Source: a virus. From it: DNA of 25,578 nt. The stretch is from positions 1 to 25,578 of the IMG/VR virus record IMGVR_UViG_3300043774_000267, one strand, 5' to 3'. The translations under genes and the position numbers were made by a program. The notes under the pieces were generated by a model. It made no database searches. It worked only from the letters and a program-made list of their open reading frames with translations, and had not been told where the DNA came from. Below are positions 6,193-13,786 of the stretch, piece after piece (positions within the stretch are counted from its first letter, which is position 1; each line of letters starts with the position of its first letter).

Positions 6193-8456
6193 AATGTTGT
6201 TTCTCCTGTGTATCCTGGGATTCGGTTAAACCTCAGGTTAGCAAGAGCATAGGTTGTTTCAGTTACGGGAACCACATGTTCAATCATTCTTTTGGTTGCC
6301 TCAACTACACGACGATAATCTGCTGTGTAGTACGAAAGATTAGTATGGGCAGAACTTGCACCCCAACGGTAATCGGATGCCCCAGCAGTTGCTGTACCAC
6401 CAATCCATCCACCATTATCACTGTTACCATCAAAGTATTCACCAGGAGATGATGGTTCAAGCAATGGGCGACGAACAACTAGTGGTGATGTTGCTGTAGC
6501 CGTGGCAGTGATTTCTACATGGTACAAATATGAATTACTTGGGTACCAAGGGTAGTTATCAACAAACTCTAATTTCCACCATTTACGCTTTGAAGTACCT
6601 GATATCGTTTTTTCAATATAAGGGGTTGTGGCTGAGGCTAGGGTAATTGAACCATCCAAGTTCTTTACACTTACTTGAACAATATTATTGTTGTAATCAT
6701 CAATTGATAAGAAGTAATCAGTACCACTATTAATTGGGGTGTACTGCATAGCAGAACTCGTGTTATTTACATCTGTGGATAATGTGACAGATGCCGAAAG
6801 ACTTGGTGTTGCGGTAAATTGTTTAGTTCCATTATCAACAGCGGATGTAACTGTACCAGAAGTAGTGCTTACTCTCCAATAAGCAGGTGTACTTGTTGCC
6901 TGTACTGCAGTACTTGGAGAGGCGACTGCGAATTGAGGATCACGGAAAAGATTTAATCTACGCGAGTATACATCTATGTAATAAGGGTATTTATTTAAAG
7001 TTGTTACTCTATTAGGAATCAGATATAAAGTCCCAGTATCAGATGACTGAGATGCAATCCAAATGTGCAGATACATATCTGTGGTACCTAACGAACCATC
7101 ACCACATACACCAAGTTCTACGGGCCACTCAAAAACACTCGTAGAACCAGTCGTAGTGGTTTCAATAAAGTTAGGTAATGATGTAGAAGCACCCGTTATC
7201 GGAGCAAAAGTCACAGACGCTCCTGGAACCACCGATGCACCCATCCAACAACCCACAACACTTGCACCCAAACCAGTGTATGTGGCACCAAAATCCATGT
7301 ATAAACGACTGGCTTGACTCACACTCTGTACTTTTGTTTTTAAACAAGCCATCTGAACACTTGCCCCGCTTGAATGGGTGATAGCCAAAGCCTTGGTCGT
7401 TTTGAACATATCGGAGTATGCATAAACGCTCTCGGATGTCATGGTATGCGCCGAACTTTCCAGTAACCATTGGTTAGTAGCAGGTGCTACGGATGCAGAG
7501 GTAGTCACCGACGCCGAAGTCATAGCATGGTGAGTGCTGGTTAAAAGGTCAGGCTGGGTAGTGTTAATACGAGTGTTACATCCAGTAATAGCCGTAATGT
7601 ATTCTTCCACACCAGTTAGTAGTCCCTCATTCTGGGTTAAGTATGTAAAAGAAGAAATCAAATCACGAAGTTTTGCAGTACCTAAATCAGCCACAGTTAG
7701 AGGGAGTCCTACTTCCACAGCCAGTTTTTCAATCATCTCACTGTTGGCAACAAACGGGTCTTTTTGTACCATCACATAATCAATGATTGTTTTAATAACA
7801 TTAATTTCCCAACCAAAAACATCAAGCATTCGCTGTAGTGGTCCGGCTACCGTAAGTGCTTCAGGAAGGTCAGTCAGATAAGGGCTACCTAGGTTGGTTA
7901 TACCGATTTGCTCATCCTGAATTCGGTAGTGTAGGGGTATTCTTCGGAAAAGATTATCGGAGTAGCCATAATCCTTAGGTACAAGTACTTCAGTTGAGGC
8001 AACTGGTTCATACCATGAGCGAGTTACAGTTGATTCATATTTTGAAAATAGTGTGTAATAAACCCATTTGCCACTAGGTAAGTTCGTATGCGTAAATGAC
8101 GAAGCACTATTCTCTGCTTTTATTTCAATAAGTTCTATACCTTCAGCACGAGTTTGGGGAGGTCCAATAAGTGAATAGCACAACGATAGGCCAGTAATAC
8201 TAGGTGTTTCACCCTTTGTTTCATTAAGTGATGTTGTAATAACCCATGATAGGTCAACCTGATCATAATCAGTTGGTGATGCTGACAAGGATGATGCAGA
8301 CCCAGGAACACTTGTTGGTGTAGTGACATAACCATCACCTCGTAAGGCTGATGAGTTGTCAGCACCAATATTAACGGAAGCGGCTTGAAGGAATGAACCA
8401 GTAGTGCTTGCCGCACTACCAACATTACTTTTTAGTGTAAAAGATATACGGGCCAT
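6189..8456 (-). CDS. Baseplate gpI-like protein fused to FN3-like and receptor-binding regions
   Basis: A 755-residue structural protein. Residues 50-155 have a fibronectin type III look (SASPTDYDQVDLSW, then WVYYTLFSKYES). Residues 163-300 resemble P2 gpI-type baseplate proteins: YGYSDNLFRRIPLHYRIQDE, a helical SEMIEKLAVEVGLPLTVADL, and LISSFTYLTQNEGLLTGVEE. This piece usually links baseplate to fibre. Residues 305-755 are Ser/Thr-rich beta sequence, ending with a block that may be a carbohydrate-binding sandwich (YWRVSTTSG... to RWGASSAHTN) and a return to SYYTADYRRVVEATKRMIEH. It follows gpJ with a TAATG overlap, the same order as J-I in P2. It is probably the host-recognition protein, though this is inferred. 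Confidence 0.78.
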   Translation of the reverse strand: MARISFTLKSNVGSAASTTGSFLQAASVNIGADNSSALRGDGYVTTPTSVPGSASSLSASPTDYDQVDLSWVITTSLNETKGETPSITGLSLCYSLIGPPQTRAEGIELIEIKAENSASSFTHTNLPSGKWVYYTLFSKYESTVTRSWYEPVASTEVLVPKDYGYSDNLFRRIPLHYRIQDEQIGITNLGSPYLTDLPEALTVAGPLQRMLDVFGWEINVIKTIIDYVMVQKDPFVANSEMIEKLAVEVGLPLTVADLGTAKLRDLISSFTYLTQNEGLLTGVEEYITAITGCNTRINTTQPDLLTSTHHAMTSASVTTSASVAPATNQWLLESSAHTMTSESVYAYSDMFKTTKALAITHSSGASVQMACLKTKVQSVSQASRLYMDFGATYTGLGASVVGCWMGASVVPGASVTFAPITGASTSLPNFIETTTTGSTSVFEWPVELGVCGDGSLGTTDMYLHIWIASQSSDTGTLYLIPNRVTTLNKYPYYIDVYSRRLNLFRDPQFAVASPSTAVQATSTPAYWRVSTTSGTVTSAVDNGTKQFTATPSLSASVTLSTDVNNTSSAMQYTPINSGTDYFLSIDDYNNNIVQVSVKNLDGSITLASATTPYIEKTISGTSKRKWWKLEFVDNYPWYPSNSYLYHVEITATATATSPLVVRRPLLEPSSPGEYFDGNSDNGGWIGGTATAGASDYRWGASSAHTNLSYYTADYRRVVEATKRMIEHVVPVTETTYALANLRFNRIPGYTGETTL

Positions 8457-9955
8457 TAGACTGCCGTTACCCCTCCGTTAGGCGTTATACTAACAATACC
8501 TAATTTTGGAAGTTGATTATTGGCTACAGTAATTTTTCCACTGTTGTCAATAGTAGTAGCAGGGGTTCCTGCTGTGCTGGTTGTAAATCCTTTAATGATT
8601 ACATAATCAACACCTGTAATAGCCATGGCTGTTCGGTATACCTCACCCACAGTTACTGTGTCGCCAAAGGCTACATCTTCAAAAGAAAATAGAGACTCTA
8701 ATGCGCTTTGTACTTCTGCTTTAACAACCGACTGAATGTAGTTAGATGTAACATATAAATCTAGATATATATAAATTTTAGTAAAACTAACTGATGAAGG
8801 AACATTAATAAGAGTTACGCCAAGCATTGCGCTATCTAGTAGTTCTCGTGAAACACGGTCACGGAGTGCCTGTGGGATACTCACAGATGCGGCACCATCC
8901 GTAAGGTATTCCGTTTGTCTGTCAATAACCGTCGCTGTAATAGAAGCACCAGTGGAAGATGACCCAAGGTAAGAAACAGTAGCCTTGGAAACACCCTGAG
9001 TTACTAGGGCAATATCGCCAAAATCCGACAAAGTTACAGCGCCATTACGGGTACGCACGATGCTAGGAATGACTTGTTTAATAGAGTCAATTGTTTCAAA
9101 GTCTAAACCACCACCAGCCGCAAAGAGGTTAGTAACATCAGTGATTGTTGGGTACAAACTGTTACCAATAGTAGTGATTGTCTCAGCCGCGACATTACCA
9201 ATAGACCCAGCGGATTGAATGTAGGTAACTGTGATTGGTGAGTTAATTGGCGGAATGCGCCCGTTGATCCCATTACCAAATACAACCTGAGTAACTCCCG
9301 AGGAGGTGACCGTTACTGAGAACACTGAATCGTCAGGACCATACGGAATAAGACTATTAACTCGTGTCCAAGTTTTAATTTCTCCAAATGAACCCTCAGC
9401 AACATTAACAACTATAGACTCAGCATCTACACTTTGGCGATAGATATTAAATCTTTGACTAGCGTTACCATCACTCTTAGTTGAGTTACTATTACCATCT
9501 GAAGTAACAGATTCATTTGAATACCTGACACCCTGTCGCACAACAATAGTACTTGTTGAAGATGCTGGAATAATTGTTGATGTTTCGTTAAAGAAGTAAA
9601 GACCGTTTGTTGATACAAATGGGGTATTTTCTAAGATAGTCACGGATGCCGCACCACTGTTGGTAAGCGTCAAAGTAGCGGTTGATGAACTCATATAATT
9701 AGGGGTATAACCATAAAGGTTTGCCATTGCCAAGACGCTTTCGCGCTGTGTAGCAGTTGACAAAAATGCTTCAGTAGATGCCCTGTCAATATAATAATGC
9801 ATAATGTCTGCGTTGTACGCCCATAGGTCAATTAGCGATGACATAAAATCTGAGGCGGCAACTCCCGACCATTCGGGAATAGAATTAGAGGCTCGTGCCT
9901 GAAGAGACGAACGAATAGCGTTGTAGTCTCGCGCTGTGTAGTCAAAATTAGGCAT
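8456..9955 (-). CDS. Baseplate wedge protein, gpJ family
   Basis: Homologue of P2 gpJ / T4 gp6-type wedge proteins that form the ring around the baseplate hub and change shape on contraction. The N-terminal signature is clear: FDYTARDYNAIRSSLQARAS, then FMSSLIDLWAYNADIMHYYI and YIDRASTEAFLSTATQRESV. A middle beta region follows, then GVSKATVSYLGSS and the C-terminal VKAEVQSALESLFSFEDVAF and GEVYRTAMAITGVDYV, typical of the family. The 499-residue length is normal. It overlaps the gp25-like gene by 8 nt and has GAGGATATTTATG at its start. Confidence 0.92.
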   Translation of the reverse strand: MPNFDYTARDYNAIRSSLQARASNSIPEWSGVAASDFMSSLIDLWAYNADIMHYYIDRASTEAFLSTATQRESVLAMANLYGYTPNYMSSSTATLTLTNSGAASVTILENTPFVSTNGLYFFNETSTIIPASSTSTIVVRQGVRYSNESVTSDGNSNSTKSDGNASQRFNIYRQSVDAESIVVNVAEGSFGEIKTWTRVNSLIPYGPDDSVFSVTVTSSGVTQVVFGNGINGRIPPINSPITVTYIQSAGSIGNVAAETITTIGNSLYPTITDVTNLFAAGGGLDFETIDSIKQVIPSIVRTRNGAVTLSDFGDIALVTQGVSKATVSYLGSSSTGASITATVIDRQTEYLTDGAASVSIPQALRDRVSRELLDSAMLGVTLINVPSSVSFTKIYIYLDLYVTSNYIQSVVKAEVQSALESLFSFEDVAFGDTVTVGEVYRTAMAITGVDYVIIKGFTTSTAGTPATTIDNSGKITVANNQLPKLGIVSITPNGGVTAV

Positions 9956-10349
9956 AAATATCCTCGCTCAAGAAGTCGCTCACACTTAGTGTAACACTAG
10001 ATTTTTGTGATGGTGATATTTCGTAAAATACAGATATATAAACAGATGTTTGTTCGCTCCCCATTTGTTCTGGATCATTGCTTGAAATAACAATATCCAT
10101 AATATTTACACCACGAACATTGTTAGAGATTTCTCGCATAGCAACCTCTTTAAAATCTTCCCAAATAAGGGGATCAATTAATTCATAAATCATGGAGTAT
10201 GCCCCAACACCATAATCAGGGTTCATGACGCGCTCTTCATTAGACACCGATAGGACATCTAAAATTTGTTGTTTAATAATAGAATCAAAATCACCTACAG
10301 TAGCAACTGATCCATTTTTAAATTGAAATGGTAAATATATTGCTTTCAT
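9948..10349 (-). CDS. Baseplate wedge protein, gp25/gpW family
   Basis: Small wedge protein of the T4 gp25 / P2 gpW family, which clamps the gp6/gpJ-like wedge to the sheath. It has the family core ERVMNPDYGVGAYSMIYELI, where the invariant arginine and 'P xx G' lie before the first strand, followed by REISNNVRGVNIMDIVI and a last strand region SVYISVFYEISPS. At 133 residues the size is standard. The start overlaps the end of a 39-residue membrane protein gene (ATGA). Confidence 0.92.
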   Translation of the reverse strand: MKAIYLPFQFKNGSVATVGDFDSIIKQQILDVLSVSNEERVMNPDYGVGAYSMIYELIDPLIWEDFKEVAMREISNNVRGVNIMDIVISSNDPEQMGSEQTSVYISVFYEISPSQKSSVTLSVSDFLSEDIYA

Positions 10350-10465
10350 TTAATATCACCTTGTGAATTCTTATATAAAGCATAGACGCACCATGAGATA
10401 TAACTGCTCGTAATAAATGCTCCAATAAGTATTACTGAAAATCCTCTAAGGATTACCTTAAACAT
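10346..10465 (-). CDS. 39-residue single-pass membrane protein within the baseplate cluster
   Basis: A tiny gene coding for MFKVILRGFSVILIGAFITS, then SYISWCVYALYKNSQGDIK: one hydrophobic helix (about residues 5-32) with a basic N-terminus and a polar tail. GGAGGATATTTATG gives it a ribosome binding site as good as those of its neighbours. Its start lies 8 nt inside the end of the hub gene and its stop overlaps the gp25-like ATG by 4 nt. Coupling on both sides argues strongly that it is translated. The function is unknown; candidates are a lysis helper, or a virion peptide acting in the host membrane during DNA entry. Confidence 0.78.
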   Translation of the reverse strand: MFKVILRGFSVILIGAFITSSYISWCVYALYKNSQGDIK

Positions 10466-11621
10466 AAATATCCTCCATTTGCCTAGATGCTCGCCAGGTG
10501 CTATCCACAAACGCCGATTCTGGCACCTCGGGCATAGTTGATTGCATGGTCATATACGCATTGATATCATTAGTGTCTTTTCGTGACACTGTTATTTGAG
10601 TAAAGAATTCATCACGAGTAACTGTATGTGTAACTTCTTTTACATACCAAAAACCTTCAAAATTAGATTCAAAATTAGATATGCTGACAATCCCACCTGG
10701 GAGAACTCCAGCAGTCCCAGTAAGTGATAACTGTGCGGTAAGGGTATTAATGCCACGATTGTGTGCGGACACGAGAGTGTCTGCCATAGTGGTGGAAGTT
10801 GCGTTAACACTGACGCTGTCAGTAATACCTAAATCAATCTGTTTACCAAATCCCGTGGTCTCGTTAAACTTATTTGATGTATAAGTTTTACCTTGATTAT
10901 CTAATACAGTTGCTGATACTGAATGTGTGCTTAATGGCTTAATAGAATCACCAAAAATACCCTGCATTGATAAAATTACTGCGGGGTATGTTCTAGTATC
11001 ACCATTACGCGCTTTAATATTCTTGAGTTGGTGATACGAGATTTGTCGGCCCAGTGAGTTCATAGGGTTCCATACATGTATATGAGTACCATGCATTGAT
11101 ACAGACAATCCGTACATACTGGCAACTTTGTTTAAAAACTCCCAATCTGATTCTTCCGACTGAATGATACGGGGGTATGCGAATGGTTCAGTCACAGAAG
11201 AAACACTGAACTTATATTCGTCTGCCAAGGTTGTCGCAATATTTTGAATAGATGCGTTTTCCCACAGCCGTGTTTTCTTAGCGCGCATTTTGTATGATGC
11301 GCCCATACACACAAGTTCAACTAGTTGAAAAGTGCTTCCATTAATCACACCGTCAGAGTTTCTAAATGAAGGTTCAACCGAAGCAACATACCCACAGAAT
11401 TCATGCTTGTCTATACCAAAACCCCAGTAACAAAGGACGGGCTTAGATAGGTATTCTGTGAGTAGTTGTGGTGGCACACCAGCCACACGCACACGCAGGA
11501 TATCATGCTGATTTTCAGCAAGACCTAATTCAATTTGAACAATAGACATATATCGCATAGGGGCGTTGTCTATCACAAAGTTGATGTTTGGTGATATGCG
11601 GCTATGCGATGTAAAAATCAT
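10458..11621 (-). CDS. Tail hub protein, gpD (late control D) family
   Basis: The baseplate hub (P2 gpD, T4 gp27-like) forms the trimeric base under the tail tube. Recognisable parts are a first beta domain with VLCYWGFGIDKHEFCGYVAS, then the conserved middle: TRLWENASIQNIATTLADEY, FAYPRIIQSEESDWEFLNKV and ASMYGLSVSMHGTHIHVW. A C-terminal barrel ends with GGIVSISNFESNFEGFWYVK and EVTHTVTRDEFFTQITVSRK, the usual 'G xx Y V xx V x H' hub ending. The length of 387 residues is typical. The ATG overlaps the LysM gene stop by 4 nt. No lysozyme domain is inserted; peptidoglycan cleavage is probably supplied by the tape measure. Confidence 0.9.
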   Translation of the reverse strand: MIFTSHSRISPNINFVIDNAPMRYMSIVQIELGLAENQHDILRVRVAGVPPQLLTEYLSKPVLCYWGFGIDKHEFCGYVASVEPSFRNSDGVINGSTFQLVELVCMGASYKMRAKKTRLWENASIQNIATTLADEYKFSVSSVTEPFAYPRIIQSEESDWEFLNKVASMYGLSVSMHGTHIHVWNPMNSLGRQISYHQLKNIKARNGDTRTYPAVILSMQGIFGDSIKPLSTHSVSATVLDNQGKTYTSNKFNETTGFGKQIDLGITDSVSVNATSTTMADTLVSAHNRGINTLTAQLSLTGTAGVLPGGIVSISNFESNFEGFWYVKEVTHTVTRDEFFTQITVSRKDTNDINAYMTMQSTMPEVPESAFVDSTWRASRQMEDIYV

Positions 11622-11878
11622 TTAAGTGGAATCCGAACTAGTGTTCCCACGGGGATTTCATCAGGGAAAGGAACATGAGAGTTTATGTCTGCAATCTCCC
11701 AGTAGCGTTCTGAGTCATGAAGGGCACGGAAGGCAATGCGATCAAAGGTATCACCTTCTACTGAGGTGTATGTGTAGTACCTTGAGTTACCCCCATATCT
11801 ACGGGTAGATATGTATGCCCCACTACCATCAGGCGATGATTGCGTGGAATATCGTGATATTGATTGTACAAACGCCAT
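11618..11878 (-). CDS. Small LysM-domain tail protein, gpX/gp53-like
   Basis: An 86-residue protein whose C-terminal half is a LysM domain: YTYTSVEGDTFDRIAFRALH, then SERYWEIADINSHVPFPDEI and GTLVRIPL. In contractile tails (P2 gpX, T4 gp53, contractile injection systems) a short LysM protein sits between tube-cap and hub, and that is exactly its place here. LysM folds bind peptidoglycan elsewhere, but in baseplates they mainly act as a structural joint. No strong Shine-Dalgarno is seen before this ATG. Confidence 0.88.
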   Translation of the reverse strand: MAFVQSISRYSTQSSPDGSGAYISTRRYGGNSRYYTYTSVEGDTFDRIAFRALHDSERYWEIADINSHVPFPDEIPVGTLVRIPLK

Positions 11879-11965
11879 ATTAGAGAGTCCAATCCCAGCA
11901 TCTAGGTGTTAGTGTTTTTTTCTTTAAAATGTCGCTCATGTTTAACTTAACTGACCAATCATGAC

Positions 11966-13786
11966 TCAGATTGCGTTGAAATTGAAATGTCTGTGACATA
12001 TATTGTCTGCGGTTGTTTCCGTATAAAACTTAATTATCTTTGAAAATGTTGATTTATCAGAACTACCTGGTTTAGAAATAGTTGCAGAAAAATGTACTTC
12101 AAAGTCCATAAGTATTTTTGTAGTCTTCCAATTATCAGCATTAGAACCTTCTAAATATAATTTGTTGGCAAATAAGTCTGACGCACCTGAATCTTTAAAC
12201 ACATTGTTAGGTCTATTATCGTGACTCGGTATTTTATTTGTATCATCACTTCCATACCTAGCCCATTTTTTCCATTCTTCAAAAGTTGTTGCAGTTGCCT
12301 TTTCTCCCTCAACATTTAATAAAAGAACATCACGAGATACACTGTACTTTTTAGTCCCTGGCCCTATTTTCTGACCTGATGTTGTTTTCTTTTCAGGGTC
12401 AGCATTTGCAAATTCTTTTTCTGTTCCTACAAATTGTCGCCATATTTTAACTTTTGGAGTATGCTCAATTTTTACATCGTATTGCCTTTCAAAGAACAAT
12501 TTAGAAATACCCTTGTAAACTGGTGCATCTCTTGGTCCTGATTTAAGAGTTACAAACCCAGCAACTAGCAAAAAGGTACCATAATGTAATATTTCCCAAA
12601 CATCCTTGTAACCTTTCCACTGTCCGACAGGATTGTATGATTTGTGCTCATCGGGGTCCCCAAAATAAGCAGTTTTAATGAGTTCATCAAATGCAGGGTG
12701 ATCTGAATCGCTAGTACCACCAAGTGCTATTTGGTACATTCCCGAATCTTTAACTGCCTTTACAAGTACATCATAATCAGCACCTTTTTTATCTTCAGGT
12801 AATGTGTCACCACCACCACCACCACCACCAGAGGTTGGCGGTGCGGATTTTATTTTACCTAGTGCTTGTGTTAGGTATGTATCTTTTTGTGCAAATCCAA
12901 TGTATTTTGCTTCAACCGTCACATTAATGGTACACATAGTAGGAACCATTTGAGTACTAAATTTAGTGAAGTTAACAGATGATGATTGAATAAAACCATC
13001 AACCATGAACATGGCTGAGAAAACAATACGAACAGGCGTACTAACTAGAAAAGCACTGTTACCCTTAATTGATTTAAACGCATCAGATGCTACTTGTTCT
13101 GAAATATAATTAGTATTACCAGATGCACCTGATGAAGAGTCCGCAGGTTCCCAGGTACTAGAAACACTGGTAATTTTAGACAGGGCAGAAATAATATCTT
13201 CAGATATACCTTGACCAATAACACTGTCCATAACCATTAGGTCTGCAAGCACACCAATTTGCCCTACATCCTGGGGGCCTGGTGGTTTACCTACATTCTT
13301 ATCCGCTGGCCTGTCTCTGTAGTTTTTCTTATGATTATTAACTTCCATTTCTCGGTTAAGCATGATATCAAAAGAGAAAGTGGCATTACCAGGAGTTGCT
13401 ACTGAGAACTGTCCCGGGTCTTGAAATAGTATGTTTGTCATACCACTAGAAAGTGAGACACTACGCATAATACGCTCAGGGTTAAACTGAAAAAAGAAGC
13501 GTCGGTTAGGGAGACCTTTTGCTGCACTAGTTGGTACTTCATTTAATAAGCACCGCATAAACCCACGCTGTATTTTACTTGCATTTGGAGAAAATAGTCT
13601 TTGATCTCCGTCAAGACCAATATTTCTACGCCTATCCTGCGCTCCAGGTACGACCGAACCCGGGAACATAAACCTAGGGTTGTCGTCAGTAGTGCGAGTG
13701 AAACTATTGTGATTTCCAGGGCCAGTAACTCCATTTTCTAAGTTGTACCACTGGTTTGTTGTATAAGACTCATTTGCCTGTGCCAT
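11966..13786 (-). CDS. Tube-cap / CIS-tube-like protein with long unknown C-terminal region
   Basis: Residues 75-310 resemble the N-terminal domain of contractile injection system tube-cap proteins (Afp7/PVC7 type; T4 gp48/54 role). The blocks are RRFFFQFNPERIMRSVSLSS, then NATFSFDIMLNREMEV, a VGVLADLMVMDS-type helix, and PVRIVFSAMFMVDGFIQSSS with VNFTKFSTQMVPTMCTINVT. These proteins cap the tube end and receive the LysM domain. Here the LysM part is encoded separately next door. After a run of seven glycines (about residues 320-326) comes a lysine-rich region of about 280 residues (to 606) that I do not recognise; its DNA looks more AT-rich than its neighbours. The gene overlaps the tape measure stop (TAATG). 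Confidence 0.75.
   Translation of the reverse strand: MAQANESYTTNQWYNLENGVTGPGNHNSFTRTTDDNPRFMFPGSVVPGAQDRRRNIGLDGDQRLFSPNASKIQRGFMRCLLNEVPTSAAKGLPNRRFFFQFNPERIMRSVSLSSGMTNILFQDPGQFSVATPGNATFSFDIMLNREMEVNNHKKNYRDRPADKNVGKPPGPQDVGQIGVLADLMVMDSVIGQGISEDIISALSKITSVSSTWEPADSSSGASGNTNYISEQVASDAFKSIKGNSAFLVSTPVRIVFSAMFMVDGFIQSSSVNFTKFSTQMVPTMCTINVTVEAKYIGFAQKDTYLTQALGKIKSAPPTSGGGGGGGDTLPEDKKGADYDVLVKAVKDSGMYQIALGGTSDSDHPAFDELIKTAYFGDPDEHKSYNPVGQWKGYKDVWEILHYGTFLLVAGFVTLKSGPRDAPVYKGISKLFFERQYDVKIEHTPKVKIWRQFVGTEKEFANADPEKKTTSGQKIGPGTKKYSVSRDVLLLNVEGEKATATTFEEWKKWARYGSDDTNKIPSHDNRPNNVFKDSGASDLFANKLYLEGSNADNWKTTKILMDFEVHFSATISKPGSSDKSTFSKIIKFYTETTADNICHRHFNFNAI
12808..12830. repeat. Triplet microsatellite coding for poly-glycine
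   Basis: Nearly eight units of CAC on the plus strand, read as GGT glycine codons in the tube-cap-like gene. It marks the joint between the recognised N-terminal domain and the unrecognised C-terminal region. Gain or loss of whole units would only change linker length. Confidence 0.85.

Noticed and set aside
11880-11939. A 19-residue frame MSDILKKKTLTPRCWDWTL on the minus strand in the gap before the LysM gene.
   Set aside because: No Shine-Dalgarno sequence is seen before its ATG and the size is within chance. It might be a leader peptide helping LysM translation, but nothing shows this.
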